Shown: positions 41,370 through 50,674 of the stretch, piece after piece
Layout of the letters: every line of letters begins with the position of its first letter
Position numbering within the stretch: the first letter of the stretch is position 1
Source of the DNA: Roseicella sp. DB1501
GTDB lineage: Bacteria > Pseudomonadota > Alphaproteobacteria > Acetobacterales > Acetobacteraceae
Reading direction: 5' to 3'
Assembly (NCBI RefSeq): GCF_013112485.1
Contig: NZ_JABFHG010000003.1
Span: 124,001 to 188,000 of the forward strand
Length of the DNA stretch: 64,000 nt
Program-made: the position numbers and the translations under genes
Notes under the pieces: model-generated
Told to the model about the DNA's origin: nothing
What the model saw: only the letters and a program-made list of their open reading frames with translations
Databases searched by the model: none

Positions 41370-42541
41370 CGCTCTGGATCGCCCTGGCCGCTTGCCTTGC
41401 CTGGGCGGTGCTGCTGCTCGGCCGCGGCTTCTTCTGGCTGGCGCGCAACGACGACCGCGACGCCGCCCGCCTGCCCGACCCGCCATCCTGGCCGCGCGTC
41501 GCCGCCGTGGTTCCGGCGCGCGACGAGGCGGCGACGATCGGCGCGACCGTCGCCTCGCTGCTTGCCCAGGACTATCCGGGAGAGTTCCGGCTGGTGGTGG
41601 TGGATGACCGCTCCACCGACGGCACCGGCGAGGCCGCGCGGGCCGCCGCCGCCGGCGACCCGCGGCTGACCGTGCTGCGCGGCGGCCCGCGGGCGCCGGG
41701 CTGGACCGGCAAGCTCTGGGCGCTGGAGCAGGGGCTCGGGGCGGCGCTCGCCGAGACGCCCAATGCGACACCCGATGGGGCGCCGGACTACCTGCTGCTC
41801 ACCGACGCCGATATCCGCCACGCGCCGGACAGCCTGCGGATGCTGGTCCGCCGTGCCGCCGCCGAGCGGCGGGTGCTGGTCTCGCTGATGGCGCGGCTGC
41901 GCTGCGAGAGCCCGGCCGAGCGCTGGCTGATCCCGGCCTTCATCTTCTTCTTCCAGATGCTCTACCCCTTCCGCTGGTCGAACGACCCGCGCGCCCGCAC
42001 CGCCGCCGCGGCCGGCGGCTGCGTGCTGCTGGAGCGCGCGGCCTTCCAGCGCGCCGGCGGCCTGGCGCCGATTCGCGGCGCCCTGATCGACGATTGCGCC
42101 CTGGCGCGGCGGATGAAGGCGGTGGGGCCGATCTGGACCGGGCTGACGGAGCGGGTGGAGAGCCTCCGCCCCTATGAGACGGTGGGGCCGATCCGCCGCA
42201 TGGTCGCCCGCACCGCCTATGCCCAGCTCGGCTACCGGCTGGTGGCGCTGGCCGGGATGATGCTGGCGCTGGCGCTGGTCTTCCTGGCGCCGCCGTTGCT
42301 GGCGCTGCTGGCCGATGGCCTGGCGGCGCTGCTCGGGGGCCTGGCCTGGCTCGCCATGGCTGTGGCTTTCGCGCCGACATTGCGGCGATTCGGCCTCTCG
42401 CCCCTGCGCGGCCTGCTCCTGCCGGGCATCGCCGCCACCTACATGGCGTTCACGCTGGACTCGGCCCTGGCCGAGTGGCGTGGCCGTGGCGGCATGTGGA
42501 AAGGAGAGGCCGGGCCGCGGACTGATCCGGGACCAGTGTGA
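41366..42541 (+). CDS. hpnB: HpnB, hopanoid-associated glycosyltransferase
   Basis: 391 residues. An N-terminal anchor helix (LWIALAACLAWAVLLLGRGF) is followed by a GT2 catalytic domain: VAAVVPARDEAATIGATVAS, VVDDRSTDGTGE, the metal-binding D-A-D of LLTDADIRHAP and a C-terminal Q/R-x-x-R-like region (RRMVARTAYAQLGYRLV). Two or three C-terminal helices follow. It is the HpnB type found next to hpnA. Its ATG overlaps the hpnA stop codon. The gene immediately after is shc; the squalene-synthesis genes hpnC, hpnD and hpnE usually placed between are absent. Confidence 0.92.
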   Translation: MTLWIALAACLAWAVLLLGRGFFWLARNDDRDAARLPDPPSWPRVAAVVPARDEAATIGATVASLLAQDYPGEFRLVVVDDRSTDGTGEAARAAAAGDPRLTVLRGGPRAPGWTGKLWALEQGLGAALAETPNATPDGAPDYLLLTDADIRHAPDSLRMLVRRAAAERRVLVSLMARLRCESPAERWLIPAFIFFFQMLYPFRWSNDPRARTAAAAGGCVLLERAAFQRAGGLAPIRGALIDDCALARRMKAVGPIWTGLTERVESLRPYETVGPIRRMVARTAYAQLGYRLVALAGMMLALALVFLAPPLLALLADGLAALLGGLAWLAMAVAFAPTLRRFGLSPLRGLLLPGIAATYMAFTLDSALAEWRGRGGMWKGEAGPRTDPGPV

Positions 42542-42639
42542 CCTCGCACCAAGGCACAGTGCCGCATTAAAGTCGCACCATATGCCGAGCCGGTCTTCGC
42601 AAGCGCGAAGAACGGACGTATGCGATCTGGAATGGCGCC

Positions 42640-44772
42640 ATGCCGCATCGGCGCAGCCCTCCTCGCGGGGCGGGCACGACGGGGCTGGCAAGGAGTATGT
42701 TCGCGTTGTCGAAAATGCAGGACCTTGCCGCGGCAGCGGCGCGGCCGGACTTCGCTCTCGCCGAGGGGTTGATCGAGGGCCATTCCGGGACCGCTCTCGA
42801 TTCCGCTATCGGGCGCGCTACCGACCACCTCCTGCGCTGCCAGCAGGCGGATGGCCACTGGGTGTTCGAGCTGGAGGCGGATGCCACCATCCCGGCCGAG
42901 TACATCATGCTGCGGCGCTTCTTCGGCCGGCGCGATCCGGCGCGGGAGGCGCGGATCGGCCGCTATCTCCGCCGCATCCAGGCGCAGGAGACCAGGACCG
43001 CCGGCGGCGGCTGGCCGCTCTTCCATGGCGGGCCGCTCGACGTTTCCTGCTCGGTGAAGGCCTATTTCGCGCTGCGCCTGATCGGCGACGCGCCGGAGGC
43101 GCCGCATATGGCGCGCGCCCGAGCGGCGATCCTCGCCGCCGGCGGGGCGGAGCGGAGCAACGTCTTCACCCGCGCGACCCTGGCGCTGTTCGGCGAGGTG
43201 CCCTGGCATGCCGTGCCGGTGATGCCGCCCGAGATCTGCCTGCTGCCGCGCTGGTTCCCCTTCCATCTCTCCAAGGTCAGCTACTGGGCGCGCACCGTGC
43301 TGGTGCCGCTGACGGTGGTGATGGCGCGCCGGCCGACGCCCCTGGTGCCGACCGGCGTCTCGCTGCGCGAGCTGTTCCGCACGCCGCCCGAGCGGGTGCG
43401 CCGCTGGCCCGGCGGGGCGCATGCCGCCGAGCCCTGGAAGACGCTGTTCGCCGCGCTGGACTGGGTGCTGCAGCGGACCCAGCACCACTTCCCGGCCGGG
43501 GCCCGCGCCCGGGCCGAGGCGAAGGCGGAGGCCTTCGTGACTGAGCGGCTGAACGGCGAGGACGGGCTCGGCGCCATCTACCCCGCCATGGCCAACGCCA
43601 TCTGGATGTATCACTGCCTCGGCGTGCCGGAGGACGACCCGCGCGTGGTCACCGCCTGGTCGGCGGTCGAGAAGCTGGTACTGGACCGGCCCGAGGCCGG
43701 CACGCCGGAGGAGAATCCCGGCGAGAGCTACGTCCAGCCCTGCCTCTCGCCCATCTGGGACACCGCCCTGGTCAGCCATGCGCTGCTCGAGACCGGCGAT
43801 CCCCGGGCCGAGGCGGCGGTCACTCGCGGCCTGTCCTGGCTGCTCGACCGGCAGATCACCGATGTCGCCGGCGACTGGGCCGAGGCGCGGCCGGGTGTGG
43901 CGCCGGGCGGCTGGGCTTTCCAATACGCCAACCCGCATTACCCAGATGTGGACGACACCGCCGTGGTGGTGCTCGCCCTCGACCGGGCGGAGCGGCAGAT
44001 CGGGCCGGCCGGCCGCCGGATGGCCGAGGCGGTCTCCCGCGCCACGAACTGGGTGGTCGGCATGCAGTCGAAGGGCGGCGGCTGGGGCGCCTTCGATGCC
44101 GACAACACCCATCACCACCTGAACTCCATCCCCTTCGCCGACCATGGCGCGCTGCTCGACCCGCCGACCAGCGACGTCTCCGGCCGCTGCCTCGCCATGC
44201 TGGCGCAGCTCGGCCATGGGCCGGACCACCCGGCGGTGCGATCGGCGATCGACTACATGCTGGCCGAGCAGGAGCCGGATGGGTCCTGGTACGGCCGCTG
44301 GGGCGTGAATTACGTCTACGGCACCTGGTCGGCGCTGACGGCGCTGAACGCCGCCGGCTTGGCGCCCGAGCATCCGGCCATGCGCAAGGCCGTCGCCTGG
44401 CTGAAGGCGCGGCAGAACGCGGATGGCGGCTGGGGCGAGGACGGCTTCACCTATCCGCGCTGCGGCGGCACCCGCGCCGATACCGATCTCGCCATGGGGC
44501 CGAGCACGGCGAGCCAGACCGCCTGGGCGCTGCTGGCGCTGATGGCGGCCGGCGCGGTGGACGACCCGGCAGTGGAGCGCGGCGCGCAGTGGCTGATGCG
44601 CCAGCAGCGCGCCGATGGCGACTGGCCTGAGGAGGATTATACCGGCACGGGTTTCCCGCGAGTCTTCTACCTCCGCTACCATGGCTATGCCCGGCTGTTC
44701 CCGCTCTGGGCACTGGCGCGGCTGCGCAACCTGCGACGGGGCAATTCGCGGCAGGTGATGCACGGGCTCTGA
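42640..44772 (+). CDS. shc: Squalene-hopene cyclase
   Basis: Up to 710 residues. The catalytic acid motif D436-V-D-D439 lies in YPDVDDTAVVVL, and several QW repeats (QQADGHW, QAQETRTAGGGW, QSKGGGWGAFD, QEPDGSWYGRWG, QNADGGWGED) stabilise the alpha/alpha barrels. It cyclises squalene to hopene and diplopterol in one step at the membrane surface. The start is unclear: ATG 42640 lacks a ribosome site, while AAGGAG (42690-42695) sits just before ATG 42697 and ten bases before an in-frame TTG at 42706, so the real protein may be about 20 residues shorter. It lies 98 bases after hpnB and is followed by hpnG. Confidence 0.96.
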   Translation: MPHRRSPPRGAGTTGLARSMFALSKMQDLAAAAARPDFALAEGLIEGHSGTALDSAIGRATDHLLRCQQADGHWVFELEADATIPAEYIMLRRFFGRRDPAREARIGRYLRRIQAQETRTAGGGWPLFHGGPLDVSCSVKAYFALRLIGDAPEAPHMARARAAILAAGGAERSNVFTRATLALFGEVPWHAVPVMPPEICLLPRWFPFHLSKVSYWARTVLVPLTVVMARRPTPLVPTGVSLRELFRTPPERVRRWPGGAHAAEPWKTLFAALDWVLQRTQHHFPAGARARAEAKAEAFVTERLNGEDGLGAIYPAMANAIWMYHCLGVPEDDPRVVTAWSAVEKLVLDRPEAGTPEENPGESYVQPCLSPIWDTALVSHALLETGDPRAEAAVTRGLSWLLDRQITDVAGDWAEARPGVAPGGWAFQYANPHYPDVDDTAVVVLALDRAERQIGPAGRRMAEAVSRATNWVVGMQSKGGGWGAFDADNTHHHLNSIPFADHGALLDPPTSDVSGRCLAMLAQLGHGPDHPAVRSAIDYMLAEQEPDGSWYGRWGVNYVYGTWSALTALNAAGLAPEHPAMRKAVAWLKARQNADGGWGEDGFTYPRCGGTRADTDLAMGPSTASQTAWALLALMAAGAVDDPAVERGAQWLMRQQRADGDWPEEDYTGTGFPRVFYLRYHGYARLFPLWALARLRNLRRGNSRQVMHGL

Positions 44773-45027
44773 CGCCGCCGCGGGGACGCATCTCGTCAAT
44801 TGGTGCGGTCCCGGCTTCCTCGACGGCGCCGCGGCAGGCGGTGGGCGGTGGACCTGGGACCTAAGCCCTTGCTCGGCAAGCCCTGGCACCATGGCGCGGC
44901 GGCGGGCGTGGCGCCGGGCCACACTCCGCGGATTGCGGCGACATTGTGAATTTCCGCCTGCCCGGCAACGCGCGTGACCTCTATATACTTTCCAGCAACA
45001 TCACTTCCCGGAGACGAATTGCCGCCC

Positions 45028-45684
45028 ATGACCCTCTCCTCGATCCTTGCCGTCGTGGGCATGCGGTCCGAGGCGGCGCTGCTGCCGCGCGAGATGCCGG
45101 TCATCGTCAGCGGCGGCGATCCGGCGCGGCTGCGCGAATTGCTGCGCGCGGCGCCCGAGGGGCTGGCGGGCGTGCTGAGCTTCGGCATCGCGGGCGGGCT
45201 CGACCCGACCCTCACCTGCGGCGACCTCGTCGTCGCCACGCGGGTGCGCGGCGCGGGCGGCGCCTATGCCGCCGATCCGCGCTGGTCGGCGGCGCTGGCG
45301 CGGCATTGCGGCGCGCGGCTCGGCATGGTGGCCGGCAGCCCCGCCGTGGTCGGCGAGCCGGCGCGCAAGCGGGTGCTGCGGGCGGCGACCGGCGCCATCG
45401 TGGTGGACCTGGAAACCGAGGCGGCGGCCGCCTTCGCTGCCTCCCGCGGGCTGCCCTTCGCGGCGCTGCGGGCGGTGGCGGACACTGCCGAGGAGGTGCT
45501 GCCGCGCGCCGCCGCGGTCGGCCTCACCCGCGACGGCCGCCCCGCGGCGGGAAAGGTCGCACTCGCCCTGCTGCGCCAGCCGCAGGAATTGCCGGCGCTG
45601 CTGACCGTCGCGCGGCGGAGCCGGGTGGCGTTGCAGGCGCTCGGCGGCGCGCGGGATGCGGTGCGCCAGGCCTGCGCCGCCTGA
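45028..45684 (+). CDS. hpnG: HpnG, adenosylhopane nucleosidase/phosphorylase
   Basis: 218 residues from ATG 45028, preceded by GGAGA. Nucleoside phosphorylase-type segments are visible: MTLSSILAVVGMRSEAALLP, AGVLSFGIAGGLDPTLTCGD, VVDLETEAAAAFAASRGLPF and ALRAVADTAEEVLP. HpnG removes adenine from adenosylhopane, the C35 product of HpnH, to give ribosylhopane. HpnH itself is not in the window. It is the last gene of the hpnA-hpnB-shc-hpnG row, 255 bases after shc. Confidence 0.92.
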   Translation: MTLSSILAVVGMRSEAALLPREMPVIVSGGDPARLRELLRAAPEGLAGVLSFGIAGGLDPTLTCGDLVVATRVRGAGGAYAADPRWSAALARHCGARLGMVAGSPAVVGEPARKRVLRAATGAIVVDLETEAAAAFAASRGLPFAALRAVADTAEEVLPRAAAVGLTRDGRPAAGKVALALLRQPQELPALLTVARRSRVALQALGGARDAVRQACAA

Positions 45685-45790
45685 AGCGGCGGCCGGCCAC
45701 ATTCTGCCATGCGCTGAGGGCGGGAGACGCCGCCCAGCCCCGCATCCGGGGTATCTGCGTCGCCATGGCCGACCGGGTTAGGCTGCCGCC

Positions 45791-47014
45791 ATGTCCTCGG
45801 TCCTGACCGCCGCCCCCGCCACCGTCGCCCCGGTCTCTCCGCCCGTCACGCCGGTCGAGCCGTTGCCGCGCATGCCCTGGGCGCTGCTGGCGGCGGCCTG
45901 CCTCGGCATGTTCGCCGCCTCCTCCTCAGGCACCACGCGGGCGCCCTTCCTCATCGTCATGGCGCGCGATCTCGGCACCTCGCTGCCGCTTATCGCCAAC
46001 CTGATGGCGCTGACCTCCATCGCCTGGGGCGCCGCCTCGCTCTGCGCCGGCGCCGGGTCGGACCGCTGGGGCCGGCGGCCCTTCCTGGTCGGCGGGCCGG
46101 TAGGGCTCGCCCTCTGCATGGCCGGGGTCTCGACCGCGGAGAGCTATCTGGGGGCCGCCAGCTGGGCGACGCTCGCCGGCGCCTGCGCCGGGGCCTTCAC
46201 CGGCGTGCTGATGGCCGAGGCCTCGGCCCGCACGGTGGACCGCCAGCGCGGCCGGGCGCTGGGCTGGGTGATGGCCGGGCAGTCGCTGACCTTGCTGGTC
46301 GGCGTGCCCATGGCGGCGGCGATCGGCGAGCTGGTCGGCTGGCGCGGCGTCAATCTCTGCGTCGCGGCCCTCGCCCTGCTCGCCGCGCTAGGCCTGTTCC
46401 TGACGACGCTGCGGCCGGTGGACGGGCCGCGCGCGGCGGGGCAGCCGGCACCGCGTCTCTCGGCCGCGCTGTCGCCGCGGGTGCTGAACCTGCTCGCCAT
46501 GGGGGTGGCCGAGCGCATCTGCTACGGGCTGACGGCGGTCTATTTCGCCACCTTCCTGCAATCCACCTATGGCCTCGGCCTCGGGCAGGTAGCGCTGCCG
46601 CTGGCGCTCTTCGCGCTCGGCAACATCGCCGGCACCATCCTCGGCGGCCAGCTCGCCGACCGGCTGGGCAACCGCATGCTGACCTTCGCCATCGCCATGG
46701 CGGGCTCGGCCTTCGTCGCGCTCGCGCTCTTCGGCTGGACGCCGACGCTCGAGGCCAGCGTGGCGCTCGGCTTCGCCTATGTCCTCGTCAACGCCATCGC
46801 CCGGCCGAGCCTGATGGCGGCGCTGGCCAATGTGCCGGACGAGGTGCGGGGCACGGTGCTCGGGCTCAACGTCACCTCGGCGAGCTTCGGCTGGCTCGGC
46901 GCCGCCTCGCTCGGCGGCTGGATGATGGCGGAGTTCGGCTTCGCCGGCTTCGGCCCGCTCGCCGCCGGGGTCGCCCTGTTCGGCGCCGCGCTGGCGGTGA
47001 TCGGGCGGCGCTGA
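45791..47014 (+). CDS. MFS transporter
   Basis: 407 residues, twelve helices. The MFS loop 2-3 motif appears as GAGSDRWGRRPFLVGG and the second-half equivalent as GGQLADRLGNRMLTF. The N-terminal 25 residues are Pro/Ala/Val-rich and hydrophilic. The family covers drug and small-molecule exporters; no substrate can be named. It is 107 bases after hpnG and convergent with a P450 gene. Confidence 0.9.
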   Translation: MSSVLTAAPATVAPVSPPVTPVEPLPRMPWALLAAACLGMFAASSSGTTRAPFLIVMARDLGTSLPLIANLMALTSIAWGAASLCAGAGSDRWGRRPFLVGGPVGLALCMAGVSTAESYLGAASWATLAGACAGAFTGVLMAEASARTVDRQRGRALGWVMAGQSLTLLVGVPMAAAIGELVGWRGVNLCVAALALLAALGLFLTTLRPVDGPRAAGQPAPRLSAALSPRVLNLLAMGVAERICYGLTAVYFATFLQSTYGLGLGQVALPLALFALGNIAGTILGGQLADRLGNRMLTFAIAMAGSAFVALALFGWTPTLEASVALGFAYVLVNAIARPSLMAALANVPDEVRGTVLGLNVTSASFGWLGAASLGGWMMAEFGFAGFGPLAAGVALFGAALAVIGRR

Positions 47015-47027
47015 CGGCAGCCGGCAG

Positions 47028-47064
47028 GGACGCGACGGCCCGGGCAAGCCGGAGGTTCGCGTCC
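47028..47064. terminator. Hairpin between convergent MFS and P450 genes
   Basis: GGACGCGA (47028-47035) pairs perfectly with TCGCGTCC (47057-47064) around a 21-base loop that can form a short inner CCGG stem. The position suggests a bidirectional terminator. Confidence 0.55.
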
Positions 47065-47084
47065 GGCGCCCGAGGGCCAACAGG

Positions 47085-48302
47085 TCAGCCCAGCCGCACC
47101 GGCAGGTGCAGGAAGCCGCGGAAGCGGGCCCGGCCGCCGCGCACCGGCGGCGCGGCGGGCGCATAGCGGGGAAAGCGGGCGAGGAAGCGGCCGATCGCCA
47201 CCCGTCCCTCCAGCCGCGCCAGGGCGAGGCCGGCGCATTGATGCGGGCCGGCGGCGAAGGCGAGGTGGCGGTTCGGGCTGCGGGCGACATCGAAGCGCTC
47301 GGGATCGGCGACATGCGCCGGGTCGCGGTTGGCCGCGCCGATGCAGAGGGTGACGAGCGTGCCGCGCGTCACCGCGACGCCGCCGATCTCGCAATCCGCC
47401 GCGACGCCGCGATTGCCGAGCTGGTTCGAGCTCTCGAAGCGCAGCACCTCCTCGACCGCGCTGCCGATCAGCCCGGGCTCGGCCAGCAGCCGGGCCTTCT
47501 CGGCCGGGAAGCGCAGCAGCGCCTCGAGCCCGTTGCCGATCAGGTTGGTGGTGGTCTCGTGCCCGGCATTGAGGAGGAAGATGCAATTGTGCAGCAGCTC
47601 CGCCTCACTCAGCCGCTCGCCATCCGCCTCGCCGCCGATCAGCCGGGTGAGCACATCGGTTGCCGGATCGCCCGGCGCCGCCCGCCGGCGCGCGACCAGG
47701 CCGCGGAGGTAGGCGAGGAAGGCGGTGACGGCGGCATTGCCGCGCGCCGCGGCCTCCGGCGTCAGCACCGGCTCCAGCGCGCCGAGGATGGCCAGCGACC
47801 AGCCGCGCAGCGGCCCGCGCTCCTCCGGCGGCACGCCGAGCAGGGTGCCGATCACCTCGATCGGGATCGCCGCCGCGTAATCCTCGATCAGGTCCGCCTC
47901 GCCGCGGCGCGCCATGGCATCCAGCAGGCGATCGACCAGGGCGATGAGGGCGGGCTCCATCCCGGCGATGGCGCGCGGCGTGAGCGCGCCGGTGATCAGC
48001 CGCCGGACGCGGCCGTGCAGCGGCGCGTCGTTGAAGACGAGGCTGGTCGTGTGGTGCTCGTAGAGCGGCGTCGCACCGTATTTCGGGGCGAATTCGGCGT
48101 GCTTGTCGGAGGTGAAGGTCCGCGTGTCGCGATAGACCCGGTCGAGATCGGTCCAGCGGGTGAGGAAGAGCGAGCCGTCGGGCATGCGCCGCACCGGCCA
48201 CCGCTCCCGCAGCAGCCGGTAGACCGGGTAGGGGTCCTCGTAGAAGGCGGGCGGCAGCGCGCGCAGGTCGAAGCCCGCCGCCATCGCCTCCGGCGTGGCC
48301 AT
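47085..48302 (-). CDS. Cytochrome P450 (bacterial soluble type)
   Basis: 405 residues, full length. Heme ligand C356 lies in FAAGPHQCAGLALARLE, the I-helix motif is LNAGHETTTNLIGNG, and the ExxR is EEVLRFESS. The N-terminus FYEDPYPVYRLLRERWPVRR and the short length are typical of class I bacterial P450s fed by a ferredoxin. The start is 3 bases after the AtuA-small gene's stop codon, so they are co-transcribed. Terpenoid or fatty-acid hydroxylation feeding the AtuA route is a guess from context. Confidence 0.92.
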   Translation of the reverse strand: MATPEAMAAGFDLRALPPAFYEDPYPVYRLLRERWPVRRMPDGSLFLTRWTDLDRVYRDTRTFTSDKHAEFAPKYGATPLYEHHTTSLVFNDAPLHGRVRRLITGALTPRAIAGMEPALIALVDRLLDAMARRGEADLIEDYAAAIPIEVIGTLLGVPPEERGPLRGWSLAILGALEPVLTPEAAARGNAAVTAFLAYLRGLVARRRAAPGDPATDVLTRLIGGEADGERLSEAELLHNCIFLLNAGHETTTNLIGNGLEALLRFPAEKARLLAEPGLIGSAVEEVLRFESSNQLGNRGVAADCEIGGVAVTRGTLVTLCIGAANRDPAHVADPERFDVARSPNRHLAFAAGPHQCAGLALARLEGRVAIGRFLARFPRYAPAAPPVRGGRARFRGFLHLPVRLG

Positions 48303-48305
48303 GGC

Positions 48306-48647
48306 TCAGCCCGGCGCCAGCTCGCGCGGCACGGCGACGGTCAGCGACAGCAGGCGGAAGGAGTTGGTCTTGCCGTGGCCGTCGAGGTTGAGGCTGCCAT
48401 TCACCCCGCCTTCCAGCACGTCGTCGACGACGAAGTTGAAGGCCTGCAGCCGCGGCAGGTCGTAGCGCGTCACCCGCGTTGCGCCGCGGTGCCGGAACAG
48501 CTCCAGCACCCGCGCCTCCGTCACCTGCTCGGCCAGCAGCGGCCAGAGCCGCGGGTCGTAGGGCATCAGCGAGAGGTTGCAGCGGTTGCCCTTGTCCCCG
48601 GCCCGGCTATGCGCGACCGCGTGCAGCGGCAGCTCGATCCTGTCCAT
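48306..48647 (-). CDS. AtuA-related small protein (C-terminal AtuA-like domain)
   Basis: 113 residues from ATG 48647 (GAGGGG upstream). The sequence MDRIELPLHAVAHSRAGDKG, NRCNLSLMPYDPRLWPLLAE and FVVDDVLEGGVNGSLNLDGH matches the small ferredoxin-fold-like domain that forms the C-terminal part of acyclic-terpene utilisation protein AtuA, here a separate gene. Its partner, the large DUF1446-type domain, is at 49120-50535, same strand but separated by an opposite-strand gene. The function in terpene or short-chain acid catabolism is inferred from the family. Confidence 0.88.
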   Translation of the reverse strand: MDRIELPLHAVAHSRAGDKGNRCNLSLMPYDPRLWPLLAEQVTEARVLELFRHRGATRVTRYDLPRLQAFNFVVDDVLEGGVNGSLNLDGHGKTNSFRLLSLTVAVPRELAPG

Positions 48648-48759
48648 GCGCCCCTCTTGTGGAACCATTCACATGAAACTAAGTTAATCTTCGTGTAAGG
48701 CAAACGACAGGTGCGGCATCGGGCCGCGCCACCTGCCTGCAGGAGATCGGATCCTACCC

Positions 48760-49116
48760 ATGTTCATGCGACGCCTGCCCCTTCCGGCCCTCGCCCTGGC
48801 TGCCCTGTTCGGCGGCGCGACGGTGCCGCTCGCGGCAGACGCCTATCCGCGGCTCTCGGGCGGCGATGACGACCAGCAGGTCACCTATGGCGGCATGCCG
48901 GGCGATACCATCGTCGGCGGCGCCGTCGCCGGCATCGAGGGCGGTGGCCGCAAGCAGACCGGCTATACGGCCGCGCCCGGCGGCCAAGCCCGCGAGGGCC
49001 GCATCGGCGTGCTGCTCGGCGGCGGCCCGGATGCCGTCGTGCGCTATCTCGATGGCCAGCCGCATCGCTGGGCCGGCACCCCGGCCGATATCGACGAGCG
49101 CGGCCATGGCGGCTGA
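48760..49116 (+). CDS. Small secreted protein of unknown function
   Basis: 118 residues from ATG 48760. Signal peptide MFMRRLPLPALALAALFGGA, cleavage near PLAADA. The mature part is Gly-rich and polar, without a known domain (RLSGGDDDQQVTYGGMPGDT, GRIGVLLGGGPDAVVRYLDG). It lies opposite in orientation between the two AtuA genes, ending 3 bases from the large one. A good signal peptide supports reality; function unknown. Confidence 0.72.
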   Translation: MFMRRLPLPALALAALFGGATVPLAADAYPRLSGGDDDQQVTYGGMPGDTIVGGAVAGIEGGGRKQTGYTAAPGGQAREGRIGVLLGGGPDAVVRYLDGQPHRWAGTPADIDERGHGG

Positions 49117-49119
49117 GGC

Positions 49120-50535
49120 CTAAACGGCCCGGGAGGTGGCGCCCGCCACCTCCTGTCCCGCCATCTCGCGCGCCGCGCGGGTGACCACCCGCGTCGGCAC
49201 GCGCTCGCGCAGCACCAGATAGCTGCGCGTCAGGATGCGGGGCGTCACCCGCCAGCGGGCGCCGCCCGTCCCGGCGGTGCCGCAGCAGAGCAACGCCAGC
49301 ACCTCCCGCGAGGCCTGGTCCACCGCATCCCGGTCATTGCCTTCCGCGGCGAGGCGGATGCGTACCTCCGGCGGCTCCGGCCCCCGATATGCCCGCCACA
49401 GCGCGCCATCGTCGCTGTCATGCACTGAGGCGACGCCGATGAGATCGACGCGCACCCGGACCGGCAGGCCACGCATCTCCATCCGCCGCAGCAGCACATC
49501 CGCCGTCGCCCGCGCCCGCGCCAGCGCGTTCGGCCCGGCGACCGAGACCTCGCCCTCGCCGAGCCAGGTGCCCTCGAAGCAGGCGGTCACCTTCAGCGTG
49601 TCCGGCGCCGGATGCCCGGCGAGGCCATGCACCGCGACGCGGTCCTTTCCCACCTGCTCCACCGAGCAGCCGGAGATGTCGAGCACCACGTCGGGCGTGA
49701 TGTAGCGCGAGGGATCGTGCAACTCGTAGAGAAGCTGCTCCTTCACCGTGCGCAGGTCGACGATCCCGCCGGTATCCTCGGGCTTGGTGATGACCAGCCC
49801 GCCCTCCGCCGTCACCTCGGCGATCGGGAAGCCGATGTTCCAGGGATCAGGGATGTCCTTGCAGCCGGGGTCCCAGAAGACGCCGCCGGTCACCTGGCTG
49901 CCGCATTCCAGCAGATGCCCGCAGGCGGCGCCGAGGGCGAGCTTCTCCCAGTCCTCGAAGGACCAGCCGAAATGGTGGACCAGCGGCGCGATGGCGAGCG
50001 CCGGGTCCGAGGTGCGGCCGGCCACCACCACATCGGCGCCCTGCCGCAGCGCCTCCACCAGTGGCCCGGCGCCGATATAGGCATTGGCCGAGACCAGTCG
50101 CGCCGACTTCATGTCGAGGCTGTCATCGGCCTCGTGCACCGGCAGCTGGTCGAGCGCGATGGAGGCGGTGACGTCGTCGCCGGTGACCACCGCGATGCGG
50201 CAGTCCGGCAGGCCGAGCCGCAGCGCCAGCCGCGCCACCAGCCGCCCGGCGGCCGCCGGGTTGGCAGCACCGAAATTGCCGAGGATCGGGATGCGGTGCG
50301 CCACGCAATCGGCGAGGATCGGCTCCAGCAGCCGCTCCAGCATCGGCTCGTAGCCGAGCTCCGGGTCGCGCCGCCGCTCGAGCTGGGCCAGCGCCACGGT
50401 GCGCTCGCCGAGCGTCTCGAAGAACATCGCCGCCGGCAGGCCGCGGGCGATCAGGCTGCGCACGACCGGGATCGGCGCATCGACGCGGTCGCCGGAAAAG
50501 CCGCCGCCATTGCCGACGAGGAAGGTGTTGCTCAT
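49120..50535 (-). CDS. AtuA-family acyclic terpene utilisation protein (DUF1446), large domain only
   Basis: 471 residues. The start MSNTFLVGNGGGFSGDRVDA and the segments NFGAANPAAAGRLVARLA, DMKSARLVSANAYIGAGPLV, VVAGRTSDPALAIAPLVHHF and CGHLLECGSQVTGGVFWDPG are typical of the DUF1446 part of AtuA. The small C-terminal domain seen in longer AtuA proteins is missing here and encoded separately at 48306-48647. AtuA belongs to pathways degrading citronellol/geraniol-type acyclic terpenoids or methyl-branched acids; the biochemical role is not established. Confidence 0.9.
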   Translation of the reverse strand: MSNTFLVGNGGGFSGDRVDAPIPVVRSLIARGLPAAMFFETLGERTVALAQLERRRDPELGYEPMLERLLEPILADCVAHRIPILGNFGAANPAAAGRLVARLALRLGLPDCRIAVVTGDDVTASIALDQLPVHEADDSLDMKSARLVSANAYIGAGPLVEALRQGADVVVAGRTSDPALAIAPLVHHFGWSFEDWEKLALGAACGHLLECGSQVTGGVFWDPGCKDIPDPWNIGFPIAEVTAEGGLVITKPEDTGGIVDLRTVKEQLLYELHDPSRYITPDVVLDISGCSVEQVGKDRVAVHGLAGHPAPDTLKVTACFEGTWLGEGEVSVAGPNALARARATADVLLRRMEMRGLPVRVRVDLIGVASVHDSDDGALWRAYRGPEPPEVRIRLAAEGNDRDAVDQASREVLALLCCGTAGTGGARWRVTPRILTRSYLVLRERVPTRVVTRAAREMAGQEVAGATSRAV

Positions 50536-50674
50536 GGGCGTGTCCGGGTCCTCCGCCGCGAATGGGGTCCTGCCGCGCCGAGCGGGCGCCGGCGGCCATC
50601 GTCCCGGCCATCATCCCCTTCGCCTGCCCGCCGGGCAACGCCCCGGGGTAATGCCTTGGGGCGACGCCGCGGCT

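Noticed and set aside
42439-44922. Minus-strand frame of over 800 codons opposite squalene-hopene cyclase
   Set aside because: The plus-strand frame has DVDD and QW motifs; the antisense has none.
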